From the NCBI GenBank assembly GCA_021809105.1, contig JAKBAM010000001.1, positions 62,001 to 126,000 of the forward strand: a DNA stretch of 64,000 bases, read 5' to 3'. This document shows, in pieces, positions 50,086 through 57,956 of the stretch (the stretch's first letter is position 1; every line of letters starts with the position of its first letter). The position numbers were made by a program, and so were the translations under genes. The notes beneath the pieces are model-generated. The model was not told the origin of the DNA. It saw nothing but the letters and a program-made list of their open reading frames with translations, and ran no database searches. Source of the stretch: Actinomycetes bacterium (lineage in GTDB: Bacteria; Actinomycetota; Acidimicrobiia; Acidimicrobiales; Palsa-688).

Positions 50086-51249
50086 TCAGGCGCCGCCCTC
50101 GGGGGGTTCGGTGCCGTCCTCGGGCGGTGGCGGCACGTGCGGGAAGAGCTCCTGGAAGGCGCCTTTGAGGATTCTGTCCCGCTGCGCCGCTGTCAGGTTG
50201 TCTACGAGGCCGTGAAGCGTCTCCTGCGTGTGCCCGAACGTCCCCTCGAGATGCGGGTAGTCACTTCCCCAGCACACGTTTCGATAGCCCATCGCCACCA
50301 GCGCCTGCGGTGCCGAGCGGTCATGCTGGAACGAGGCGTAGACGTTCTCGAAGAGATACTCGCTCGGAAGACGGTTGAACTTCGGCCACACCTGGTTGAC
50401 GTGCTGGCGGTAGGCCTCGTCCAGACGGTCGGCCATGAACGGCACCCAGGTGGCACCGCCCTCCGACACAACGCACTTCAACGTGGGGTGCCGTTCGAAG
50501 ACGCCGCTGGCCACCAGCTTCGCCGCTGCGAGCTGCATGTGATAGCTGGCTTCGTAGTAATTGAGCAGGTGGCCGCCGGGCCCCCGGTGGTAGGTGCCAT
50601 TGAATGTGTCGGCCTCGTGCGGGTCGCTGCCGGCGTGGAACCCGACGTGCATCCCGGTCTCAGCCAGCAACGCCCACAGCGGGTGCCAGTCGTCCTTGTT
50701 CCAGTTGGGGCCGGCGAGGGTCGGCGAAGTGGGCAACATAGCGATCTTGAAGCCCATGTCGGCGCTGCGTTCGACCTCCGACAGCGCCGTCTCGAGACTC
50801 AGGGTTGGGATCATGGCTGTGCACACGTAGCGGGACGAGAAACGCTGGTATTCGATGGCCCAATCATTGATGACCTCGCACCCGGCCAGCATCAGCAGGG
50901 GATCACGCATCGAATGCATCCACATCCCGATTGATGTGTAGACGAGCTCGCCCCATACGCCTTCCTGGTTGAGGTCCTTGATCCGGAGTCGCATGTCATT
51001 CGACCCGGGAGCCCGCTCGAAGACGCCCCGGCCGGTCTCCGGATCGACCATCGGCCGCTTCGCGAACGGAACCTTTCGCCGGAACTCCTGGCCGTCGACG
51101 GAGATCGTCTCGAACTGCCCATCCTCGTCGAGCACGCCACGAGGCATCCGGTCGGCGAACCGAGGGGGAAGGTTCTCTCGGAAGATGTCGTGGGGCTCCA
51201 TCAGGTGGGAATCCCCCGAGTTGGCCCAGATCTTCTGATCCGTGGTCAC
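50086..51249 (-). CDS. Amidohydrolase family 2 (ACMSD-like) protein
   Basis: 387 residues. It begins with the DSHLMEP metal motif (usually DxHxxEP), has GFHAGSDPHE for the central His, and ends with CWGSDYPHLEGTFGHTQETL, where GSDYPH supplies the last metal Asp. This TIM-barrel family contains decarboxylases and hydrolases for aromatic or steroid ring products. It should act on a carboxylated ring or acyl product of the CoA pathway encoded by its neighbours. It overlaps the DUF35 gene by 4 bases and is the last gene of the operon that begins at 55494. Confidence 0.85.
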   Translation of the reverse strand: MTTDQKIWANSGDSHLMEPHDIFRENLPPRFADRMPRGVLDEDGQFETISVDGQEFRRKVPFAKRPMVDPETGRGVFERAPGSNDMRLRIKDLNQEGVWGELVYTSIGMWMHSMRDPLLMLAGCEVINDWAIEYQRFSSRYVCTAMIPTLSLETALSEVERSADMGFKIAMLPTSPTLAGPNWNKDDWHPLWALLAETGMHVGFHAGSDPHEADTFNGTYHRGPGGHLLNYYEASYHMQLAAAKLVASGVFERHPTLKCVVSEGGATWVPFMADRLDEAYRQHVNQVWPKFNRLPSEYLFENVYASFQHDRSAPQALVAMGYRNVCWGSDYPHLEGTFGHTQETLHGLVDNLTAAQRDRILKGAFQELFPHVPPPPEDGTEPPEGGA

Positions 51250-51719
51250 TTCTCATCGCCCCGCACGAGACGAAAGCGTGGTGTCGACATGTCGTCATTC
51301 ACGTGCTCGAAGATGATACGCACCCGGGATCCGATGCTGATCTCCCCGGGCTCGCAGTCGATGACGTTGGCGAGCATCCGGGCACCTTCACCTTGGGTAC
51401 CGTCGAGCTCGACGATCGCCGACAGGTACGGGACCGCGTCCACCAGGTCGGGATGCAACGGGTGGTGAACGACTGTATAGCTGTACACGGTTCCCAGGCC
51501 AGTAAGCTCTACCCACTCGAGGTCGAAGCTCTGGCAGGCGTAGCATATCGGGTACGGCGGGAGCCGGAACGTGCCACATCTCGTGCAGCAGGGCACTATC
51601 AAACGGCCCACGCGCGCGGCATCCCAAAAGGGTTGCGTGGTCGGATCGGCGAAGGTGTGCTTCTGCATGCTCGGGAACACACCCTTTCGTATTTCGCCGA
51701 AAGAACTGGTAGCTGTCAT
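51246..51719 (-). CDS. DUF35 OB-fold/zinc-ribbon acyl-CoA-associated protein
   Basis: 157 residues. An N-terminal helix (TTQPFWDAARVGRLIVPCCT) is followed by a zinc ribbon with C-x2-C pairs (CTRCGTFRLPPYPICYAC) and an OB fold (GLGTVYSYTVVHHPL; VDCEPG-type strand). These proteins pair with thiolase-like or SCP2-like proteins and form complexes that handle CoA esters, as in steroid side-chain aldolases. The thiolase gene lies directly upstream and fits as its partner. ATG 51668 is a shorter possible start. The two genes are 7 bases apart. Confidence 0.85.
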   Translation of the reverse strand: MTATSSFGEIRKGVFPSMQKHTFADPTTQPFWDAARVGRLIVPCCTRCGTFRLPPYPICYACQSFDLEWVELTGLGTVYSYTVVHHPLHPDLVDAVPYLSAIVELDGTQGEGARMLANVIDCEPGEISIGSRVRIIFEHVNDDMSTPRFRLVRGDEK

Positions 51720-51726
51720 CCGTTAC

Positions 51727-52938
51727 CTACTTCCTCAGGAGTGTGCCGCCCATGGGCAGCAGAGAGGTTCCGCCGGTGACGAGGGCGATCTCGGCTCCGT
51801 CAACCTGATTGACAGCGGTGCCACGCAACTGCTCGACGGCCTCCATGATGTGGCTCATGCCGAGCAGGTACGCCTCCGACAAGTTGCCACCGTGGGTATT
51901 GACCGGGATCGAGCCAGTCTTCCATCGGATGTTGCCGTCGGCCACGAAAGGGCCGCCTTCACCCTTCGGGCAGAAGCCAAAGTCCTCGAGTTGCATGAGC
52001 ACCATCGGCGCGAAGTTGTCGTAGATCAAGGCTACGTCGACGTCCTCGGGTCCGACGCCCGCCATCTCGTACATTCGCTTGGCGGGATATCGCGAGCCCG
52101 AAGACACGAGATCGTCCTCAGCCATCTGAAGCCACTTCCAGTTGAGCGGCCCCGTGCGCCCGGGACCTCCGTGGGCGGAGCCCATTACATACACGGGAGG
52201 GTGCCGGAGGTCCTTGGCCCGCTCGGCTGACACCGTGATAGCGGCCACGCAGCCGTCGGTCTCCAGAGTGAAGTCGAGGAGGCACAGCGGCTCGGCGATC
52301 ATCCGGGCATTGAAGTAGTCGTCGAGCGTCAACGGGCTTTTCTTGAGCGCCTTAGGGCGCCGGGAGGCGTTATCGCGCGTCGAGATGGCGATCTCGGCGA
52401 AGTGCTCACGAGTGGTGCCGTACTTGTACATATGTCGCTGAGCGATCAGCGCCGCGGCGTGCCCGGGCCCGAGGAGGCCACTGTTCGAACTGAAACCGGT
52501 GTACGGCGATGAGATGCCGAGTGCCGCGTTGCCGTAGGTGAGCTGGGCGCCGTTGTCGGTCGCGACTGCGCTGCCGCCGTAGCGGCGCTTCGCCTGCTGC
52601 ACAGGATAGGCCGTGACCACACAGGTAGCCATGCCCGCATGGATGGCCGACGCCGCGAGGCCGATCGACGCGCCGGAGGCACCCCCACCGCCGGTCGTGG
52701 TCGCGGTGTAGCGGACCTCCGGCACTCCGAGGGCCGCCGCCACCTCGGCTGGCTCGAACGAGCTGGCGTACAGAGCAAAGCCGTCGATGTCCTGGACCTT
52801 AAGCCCTGCGTCGTCCAGCGCGGCCAGGATCGCCTTGCAGACCAGGCTCAACTCCGATTCGGTCGGATACGACTGCCCACGGCGGTAATACTCCGTGGCC
52901 CCGACACCGACAACAGCTGCTTGGTCCTTCATCGACAT
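51727..52938 (-). CDS. Thiolase-like / lipid-transfer family protein
   Basis: 403 residues from ATG 52938, with AAGGAA about ten bases upstream. It has the thiolase fold of the SCP-x/lipid-transfer group: AVVGVGATEYYRRG at the start, ATTTGGGGASGASIGLAASA at the nucleophile region, and the C-terminal block NTHGGNLSEAYLLGMSHIME with the NxHGG motif. The usual thiolase Cys is not evident in the GGGGASGA stretch, so it may act as a retro-aldolase subunit with DUF35 rather than as a thiolase. It sits between DUF35 and the double CoA-transferase in one operon. Confidence 0.82.
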   Translation of the reverse strand: MSMKDQAAVVGVGATEYYRRGQSYPTESELSLVCKAILAALDDAGLKVQDIDGFALYASSFEPAEVAAALGVPEVRYTATTTGGGGASGASIGLAASAIHAGMATCVVTAYPVQQAKRRYGGSAVATDNGAQLTYGNAALGISSPYTGFSSNSGLLGPGHAAALIAQRHMYKYGTTREHFAEIAISTRDNASRRPKALKKSPLTLDDYFNARMIAEPLCLLDFTLETDGCVAAITVSAERAKDLRHPPVYVMGSAHGGPGRTGPLNWKWLQMAEDDLVSSGSRYPAKRMYEMAGVGPEDVDVALIYDNFAPMVLMQLEDFGFCPKGEGGPFVADGNIRWKTGSIPVNTHGGNLSEAYLLGMSHIMEAVEQLRGTAVNQVDGAEIALVTGGTSLLPMGGTLLRK

Positions 52939-53013
52939 GCGGATCGATTCCTTTCCCTTCGTATCGTGCACCGTGACTGCCGGGCGGGAGCCAATCCTTG
53001 GTCTGCCCTGCCG

Positions 53014-55494
53014 TCATCCGACGACGTGCTTGGCGTGCAGGTCGGCGATCTGCTCGCTGGTGTAGCCCAGCTCGTCGAGCACCGAATCGGTGGCAGCGCC
53101 GCATAGATCCCCTGCCTTGGCCTCTACTTGCGAGCGCGAGAACCGTACGATCGGCGCGAGCCGCGGATGCTCGTCGAAGACCGGGTGCGTCACGTCGACC
53201 AGGTAGCCGCTCGCCCGCCCATACTCTTCGCTCATCAGGAGGCCCTCGACGGGCCCAGCCGTGACCGCAACGCAGCCGACGTCGACCGCCGCCATGTCGC
53301 GCTGCCAGTCGTCTTTCCCCCGCAACACGAACACGCCCGCCAGGACCTCTCCCAAAGCCGCGTCGTTGATGTGGCGATCAGGCCCGGTGGCAAACCGGAC
53401 ATCGGCGCGGAGATCGACGTACGACGCCAGTGCTTCGACCAGCGCGTCCCACTCCCCTGGCTGCGGTGCCGCTAGGAATACCCACCCGTCGGCGGCGTCG
53501 TAGATGCGGTAGAGCGCGGTCGGGCCGCGCATCTCCGAACCCGCAGTCAAGCCAGCGCACGAGCCACGCACCCCGACGACGTGATCGGCCATTGCGTGCG
53601 CCGTCGAGAGCAGCATCGACGCCTCCACCTGCTGGCCACCGGCACCGCGTTGGAGAGCAACGAGGCCCAGGAGCGCCGCCGTCGCCACGCCCAGAGCGCC
53701 GATCCCGTCGGCCGACGCGTACTTCGTAGCGCTCGCCGCACGAAGACGGACGCTCCGCGCGACAACGTCGTCGAAGCTGATCGAGGCATCCTGCGGCCCG
53801 GGACCCCCTAAATGTGCAGCCGCTATCGCGCCGGCGGCGCCGAAGCTGGGAGCGAAGGAGGCGCGATCCCCACACGGACCGCCGGAGCCATAACCCGCCC
53901 CGTGCACGTAGAGGATGTCGGGGTTGACCTTCCGCAACGTCGCGAAGTCGAACCCGCCACGCTCGGCCGCTCCGGCTCGAAACCCGTTGACCACGACATC
54001 CGCGCGCGAGACCAGCTTGTACAGAACCTCGCGACCCTCGGGCGTGCGGATGTCGACCGCGACGCTCTCCTTGCCCTGCATCACCTTCCCCCCACCAACC
54101 TCGGGAAACTGCGGAATCTGGCGCCGAATGGAGTCCCCCTCCAATTGCTCGACCTTGATCACGCGCGCGCCGAGGTCGGCCAGCATCGTCGTCCCGTAGG
54201 GCGCCGCATACTGGACCGCAAGCTCGAGGACAGTCACACCCTGCAGCGGCGCCCCGTCTCCCGCCGACGCACCGTCCGGTGCCCGGCGGGGAGCCCACGT
54301 GATGGCGGCTCCATCGCCACACGAGGGCGCCGGACCCTGCACCGCTCCCGGGGTGGCGGTCATCACGAACTGCGGACCAGGCTGGCGCACCGAACCAGAC
54401 TCGGGGTCGGCCAGATCGATGGTCGATCCGTCGAGCACGAGCTGCGGATGGTCGAGGGCCTCGGTGCCGTCGCGGTACAGCTCGGCGTACACGTCGCGGT
54501 CAGCCTCGAAGATCAACTGCCACTCGGCCAGGGTCAGGTCGCGCACTCCTTGGAGCATCCGATGCAACAGCTCCTCGCGCTGTGACGGGTCCTCCAGGAT
54601 CGGGATGCCCTTCCATGCGGGATCAACCAGCATCCAGTCGAGTCCCAGCGCTCGCATGAAAGAGTCGAAGAGATGGGGCCGGTTCTGGGCGAACTGGAGC
54701 CAGCGCCCGTCCTTTGTTTGCCCCACCAGCAACCGGTACACGAAGTGGTGCATCGTGGCCGGCGCGGCGACAAAAGCCTCGGGCCAGCGCGTACTGACGA
54801 GATACGTGTACCAGCACGACGACGCTCCCTCGTGGATGGTCACGGCCTGCGCCAAGCTCGTCTCGACCCACTGCCCGCGGCCACTGTGGCCGCGCTCCAA
54901 CAGCGCCGAGAGGATCCCTTGGAGCGCACCATGCGTGGCCGCGAATGTGCACCACGGGACGGTGACAAAGGGCGGCCGCCCGGCAGGGCTCATGCCGCTG
55001 AAAGAGCCGTAGATGCCGAGAACGGAGGCGACCATCCCCTCATAGCCCTTGAGATTCGCCCACGGTCCCCGCCGGCCGAACCCCGTGATCGAGGTGTACA
55101 CAAGACCCGGATTGGTGGCTGACATTGCCTCGAACCCGAGCCCGAGTCGATCGGCGACGCCGGGACGGAAGGTCTCGATCAGCACGTCGGCACCGTTGGC
55201 AAGCGATCTGACCCGCTCGACGCCTTCCAGCGTAGCCAGGTCGGCGACCACGCTGCGCTTGCCCCGTCCAAAGAATGGAAACGCCCGCTGCCGGCGCAAC
55301 CGGCTCCCACCCGGCGCCTCGACCCAGACGACGTCGGCCCCGTAGTCAGCCAGCGTCTGGCTCACCTGAGCCCCCAGACGGTCAGGTGACAGGTCTACGA
55401 CGCGCACGCCCTCGAGCGGTCCATTCGCTAGTACCGACGCTGCCAACGGCCGACCCCCCCTTGGAAGATCCGAGCGTACTGATGGCCTGCCCAC
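53014..55494 (-). CDS. Second double-domain type III CoA-transferase (CaiB/BaiF)
   Basis: 826 residues with two CaiB/BaiF domains (about 25-400 and 425-820), starting LEGVRVVDLSPDRLGAQVSQ and LQGVTVLELAVQYAAPYGTT. Each domain has a GADVVWVE/GARVIKVE strand and an ETFRPGVADRLGL/NGFRAGAAERGGF block. By eye the family's catalytic Asp position in the first half is Thr (in WCTFAATHGAL), and the second half has no aligned Asp either. So it may be a rearranged or non-catalytic transferase. Start is GTG 55494 next to the shared element; TTG 55446, with GGGGGG seven bases upstream, is an alternative. It leads the thiolase-DUF35-amidohydrolase operon. Confidence 0.82.
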   Translation of the reverse strand: MGRPSVRSDLPRGGRPLAASVLANGPLEGVRVVDLSPDRLGAQVSQTLADYGADVVWVEAPGGSRLRRQRAFPFFGRGKRSVVADLATLEGVERVRSLANGADVLIETFRPGVADRLGLGFEAMSATNPGLVYTSITGFGRRGPWANLKGYEGMVASVLGIYGSFSGMSPAGRPPFVTVPWCTFAATHGALQGILSALLERGHSGRGQWVETSLAQAVTIHEGASSCWYTYLVSTRWPEAFVAAPATMHHFVYRLLVGQTKDGRWLQFAQNRPHLFDSFMRALGLDWMLVDPAWKGIPILEDPSQREELLHRMLQGVRDLTLAEWQLIFEADRDVYAELYRDGTEALDHPQLVLDGSTIDLADPESGSVRQPGPQFVMTATPGAVQGPAPSCGDGAAITWAPRRAPDGASAGDGAPLQGVTVLELAVQYAAPYGTTMLADLGARVIKVEQLEGDSIRRQIPQFPEVGGGKVMQGKESVAVDIRTPEGREVLYKLVSRADVVVNGFRAGAAERGGFDFATLRKVNPDILYVHGAGYGSGGPCGDRASFAPSFGAAGAIAAAHLGGPGPQDASISFDDVVARSVRLRAASATKYASADGIGALGVATAALLGLVALQRGAGGQQVEASMLLSTAHAMADHVVGVRGSCAGLTAGSEMRGPTALYRIYDAADGWVFLAAPQPGEWDALVEALASYVDLRADVRFATGPDRHINDAALGEVLAGVFVLRGKDDWQRDMAAVDVGCVAVTAGPVEGLLMSEEYGRASGYLVDVTHPVFDEHPRLAPIVRFSRSQVEAKAGDLCGAATDSVLDELGYTSEQIADLHAKHVVG

Positions 55495-55514
55495 TTTGCA
55501 AGTAGGATTTCAAA
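55488..55514 (-). promoter_or_regulatory. Shared operator/promoter element, copy 2 (CoA-transferase/thiolase operon)
   Basis: On the minus strand TTTGAAATCCTACTTGCAAA, then GTGGGCA, which includes the GTG at 55494. 22 of 27 bases match the copy at 45971-45997. The 20-base core keeps the TTTG-N12-CAAA dyad. Confidence 0.6.
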
Positions 55515-55587
55515 GCCAGAGCACTATCTGCGTGCCGTTGGAAGGGCCCTATGGAGGATCACCTGCCTTCCGCATCCAGCCGTCCGC

Positions 55588-55998
55588 CTACGGCAATTGG
55601 ATTCGCTCGCCGACCTGGAGCGGGCGGCCGCCAGTCTCGGCCACCAGCCGGTCCACCACCGGGCGGATGTCACCGCGCGCCCCCGACTCAAGGGCGATCG
55701 TCCAAAGGGTGTCGTCCGGACGTACGACCCACACCTTCGCCACCGCAGGAGAACCGGTCGCGGCGCCGGCGGTGGTGAGGGGAGCGCCGCCGGCGCCGCT
55801 GACCGCCGCCTGCAGGGCGAACCAGAGGCCGGCGAGGAGCAGTATCAGCCCAGCCAGGGCCACCGCCCTCCGCCGCCTGTAAACCGGGCCGCGCTGAGCG
55901 GCGCTGCGCGACACCACGAGCCGGAGCGCACCAGAAGGGGCACTCTCGCCATAGGCACTCTCGCCATAGGCACTTCGCAGGACCTGGGTCGCAACCAT
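55588..55998 (-). CDS. SOS-linked LysM membrane protein (Rv2719c/YneA-like)
   Basis: 136 residues: a basic N-terminus with a tandem AYGES repeat, one membrane helix (AVALAGLILLLAGLWFALQA, about 44-65), and a C-terminal LysM domain (VWVVRPDDTLWTIALESG to RPLQVGERIQLP). The membrane-LysM build and the position divergent from lexA match Mycobacterium Rv2719c and functional analogues of YneA, which delay division after DNA damage. Two perfect SOS boxes lie 38 and 66 bases before the ATG, which has GAGGAGG upstream. The N-terminal repeat comes from a 15-base tandem duplication. Confidence 0.82.
   Translation of the reverse strand: MVATQVLRSAYGESAYGESAPSGALRLVVSRSAAQRGPVYRRRRAVALAGLILLLAGLWFALQAAVSGAGGAPLTTAGAATGSPAVAKVWVVRPDDTLWTIALESGARGDIRPVVDRLVAETGGRPLQVGERIQLP
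55940..55969. repeat. 15-base tandem duplication inside the LysM gene
   Basis: GCACTCTCGCCATAG occurs twice head to tail at 55940-55954 and 55955-55969 and adds the repeated residues AYGES to the cytoplasmic N-terminus. It keeps the frame. It may vary between strains. Confidence 0.8.
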
Positions 55999-56035
55999 GC
56001 TCGTCGCCTCCTCGGCATCCGGCTCCCGAAAGGGG

Positions 56036-56047
56036 GAACGTGTGTTC
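56036..56047. promoter_or_regulatory. LexA-binding SOS box 1
   Basis: GAACGTGTGTTC matches the actinobacterial SOS box GAAC-N4-GTTC exactly. It lies 38 bases from the LysM start codon and should control that gene. Confidence 0.75.
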
Positions 56048-56063
56048 GCCTACCACTTCACCA

Positions 56064-56075
56064 GAACATGTGTTC
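56064..56075. promoter_or_regulatory. LexA-binding SOS box 2
   Basis: GAACATGTGTTC is another exact GAAC-N4-GTTC match. It is centred 28 bases from box 1, in the shared LysM/lexA promoter region. Confidence 0.75.
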
Positions 56076-56135
56076 CCCGTCAAGTCCCAACTCGAGCTCG
56101 AATTGGCTCACTTGCTTTGGCCCTTGCGGCTCATC

Positions 56136-56147
56136 GAACATCTGTTT
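56136..56147. promoter_or_regulatory. LexA-binding SOS box 3 at the lexA promoter
   Basis: GAACATCTGTTT has one mismatch to GAAC-N4-GTTC. It covers the expected -35 position for the TAGAGT -10 element at 56160, so bound LexA would repress lexA. Confidence 0.65.
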
Positions 56148-56159
56148 GGCCAGCTTCGC

Positions 56160-56165
56160 TAGAGT
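56160..56165 (+). promoter_or_regulatory. Candidate -10 element of lexA
   Basis: TAGAGT is 12 bases after SOS box 3 and 6 bases before an ATG at 56172 that opens a short upstream frame overlapping lexA. Confidence 0.45.
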
Positions 56166-56171
56166 TGAAAC

Positions 56172-56240
56172 ATGGCGCGGACGGGCCACGCACGAAAGGC
56201 AGGAGATGACCGACCTCGAGCTGACAGGGAAGCGCCGTGA
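56172..56240 (+). CDS. Possible leaderless upstream frame of 22 codons overlapping lexA
   Basis: ATG 56172 lies 6 bases after the TAGAGT element. The frame encodes 22 residues, MARTGHARKAGDDRPRADRE then AP, and stops at 56238, 35 bases inside lexA in another frame. If transcription starts at the ATG, ribosomes would load here first. Reading it would let them pass over the lexA start, which could raise or dampen LexA synthesis. No evidence of translation exists beyond position and spacing. Confidence 0.3.
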   Translation: MARTGHARKAGDDRPRADREAP

Positions 56241-56838
56241 AATCCTGGACTTCATCGCCGCGCAGATCCGCGAGCGTGGGTTCCCGCCGTCAGTGAGAGA
56301 GATCGGCGAGGCCGTGGGGCTGACCTCCTCGTCTACGGTCCACACCCACCTGACCACGCTCCAGCGCCAGGGCTATTTGCGGCGTGATCCGACCAAGCCG
56401 CGCGCCATCGAAGTGCGCTATGACACCAACTCCGGAGCTGCCATCGAGCGGCGTCCGACACGCCACATCCCGCTGGTGGGCGAGGTCGCCGCCGGCACCG
56501 ACGTGCTCGCTCAGGAAAACGTCGAGGAGCTGCTACCCATGCCGGAGGACTTCACCGGCGATGGGCAGGTCTTCATGCTGAAGGTGCGCGGTGACTCCAT
56601 GATCGAGGCCGGCATCCTCGACGGCGATTTCGTCGTGGTCCGCCAGCAGCCCGAGGCGATGAAGGGCGACGTCGTGGTGGCAGGCATCCCCGGCGAGGAG
56701 GCGACGGTGAAGTTCTATGGTCGCAAGGGGCACAAGGTGGTGCTGACCCCGGCCAACGCCCGCCTCCAACCGATGGTGTTCGAGCCCTCGGAGGTAACCG
56801 TGTTCGGCAAGGTGGTCACCGTGCTGCGGCGCCTCTGA
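56206..56838 (+). CDS. lexA: SOS repressor LexA
   Basis: 210 residues. The winged helix (about 5-70) has FPPSVREIGEAVGLTSSSTV, the recognition helix. The self-cleavage site is Ala96-Gly97 in GEVAAGTDV, with the catalytic dyad Ser131 (RGDSMIEAG) and Lys169 (ATVKFYG). LexA represses SOS genes and cleaves itself when RecA filaments form. Start ATG 56206 has AAAGG a few bases upstream. Three SOS boxes lie in the divergent region shared with the LysM gene. It is convergent with dapE after 14 bases. Confidence 0.96.
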   Translation: MTDLELTGKRREILDFIAAQIRERGFPPSVREIGEAVGLTSSSTVHTHLTTLQRQGYLRRDPTKPRAIEVRYDTNSGAAIERRPTRHIPLVGEVAAGTDVLAQENVEELLPMPEDFTGDGQVFMLKVRGDSMIEAGILDGDFVVVRQQPEAMKGDVVVAGIPGEEATVKFYGRKGHKVVLTPANARLQPMVFEPSEVTVFGKVVTVLRRL

Positions 56839-56852
56839 AGCGCGACGAGAGC

Positions 56853-57956
56853 TCAGGGATCGGCCAGCACCTGGCGTAGCGCTCGGTAGGTGGCCTCGAG
56901 GGCGGCACGCTCGACGTGCTCCTGTGGGGTGTGGGCCAGCTCTGGGTCCCCGGGCCCGAAGTTGGCGGCAGGTATGCCCTTCCCGGCGAAGAAGGCGACG
57001 TCGGTCCAGCCCAGCTTGGCCCGCGCGGGAGCGCCGGTCGATCGCTGCAGGGCACCGAGGACCGGATGGCCCAGGGCAGGCGCCGCCGCCGGTGCCCGCT
57101 CCAGGATCTCTACGGTGTCGCCCAGCTCGACGTCGAGATGCGCCGAGAGGAGGTCCCGCAACCACGACTCGGCCTGAATATCGGTGCGGTCGGGGGCATA
57201 CCTGTGACTGACGATCAATGAGGCGCTGTCGGGGACGACGTTGGCGGCAATCCCGCCGCCGACCGACACCACCGACAGGGCCTCCCTGAACACGCAGCCG
57301 TCCAGCGTCGGCTCGCGCACCGGTGCGATGGCAATGGCGCCGAGTAGCGGCGAGAGCCGATGGATGGCGTTGACTCCCATCCATGGGCGCGCGGTGTGGG
57401 CTCGTCGGCCGCCGAGAGTCACCTTGGCCTTGAGCACTCCTTGGCACCCGGCCTCGATCACTGCTCCCGTCGGCTCCCCGAGTATGGCCACATCCGCGAC
57501 GAGGAGGTCGGGACGGGCAGCGTCGATGGCCAGCAGGCCATTGTCCGCCCGCCTGACCTCTTCGGCGGCATAGAACACGTAGGTGAGCGGCCGCCGCGGC
57601 GATTCCAGGGTGTGCGCCAGGTGCAGCATGATCGCCAGGCCTCCCTTCATGTCTGCGGCTCCCAAACCGTGGAGGGTCTCGCCGCGGATCACTGGCCTGG
57701 CGTTGCCGTTGGCGGGGACGGTGTCAAGGTGGCCGCCAAGCAAGGTTCGCGGCCCTACGCCAGAGGTCCGGGCGATGACGTTGTCGGCAACGCGATCGAC
57801 CTGGAGCCACGGCACCACCCTCAGGCGCCCCTCGATGTGGTCGGCTAGCGCGGCTTCCTCGTAGCTCTCGCTCGGGATGGAGACCAGTTCGGCGGTAGCC
57901 GCCAGGAGATCCGTCAACGCGGGAGGCGGGGCATCATATGGCCACGCCGTGCTCAC
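56853..57956 (-). CDS. dapE: Succinyl-diaminopimelate desuccinylase
   Basis: 367 residues of the M20 metallopeptidase family. The metal site is GGHLDTVP (His76, Asp78), then GLGAADMKGG (Asp102) and YAAEEVRRADNG (Glu131-Glu132). The lid domain follows at about 175-285. Position beside dapD identifies it as DapE, which removes succinate from N-succinyl-LL-diaminopimelate; the general M20 family includes other amidases. The start overlaps dapD by 23 bases. Together with dapC and dapF nearby it completes much of the succinylase route to meso-diaminopimelate for MurE. Confidence 0.88.
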   Translation of the reverse strand: MSTAWPYDAPPPALTDLLAATAELVSIPSESYEEAALADHIEGRLRVVPWLQVDRVADNVIARTSGVGPRTLLGGHLDTVPANGNARPVIRGETLHGLGAADMKGGLAIMLHLAHTLESPRRPLTYVFYAAEEVRRADNGLLAIDAARPDLLVADVAILGEPTGAVIEAGCQGVLKAKVTLGGRRAHTARPWMGVNAIHRLSPLLGAIAIAPVREPTLDGCVFREALSVVSVGGGIAANVVPDSASLIVSHRYAPDRTDIQAESWLRDLLSAHLDVELGDTVEILERAPAAAPALGHPVLGALQRSTGAPARAKLGWTDVAFFAGKGIPAANFGPGDPELAHTPQEHVERAALEATYRALRQVLADP

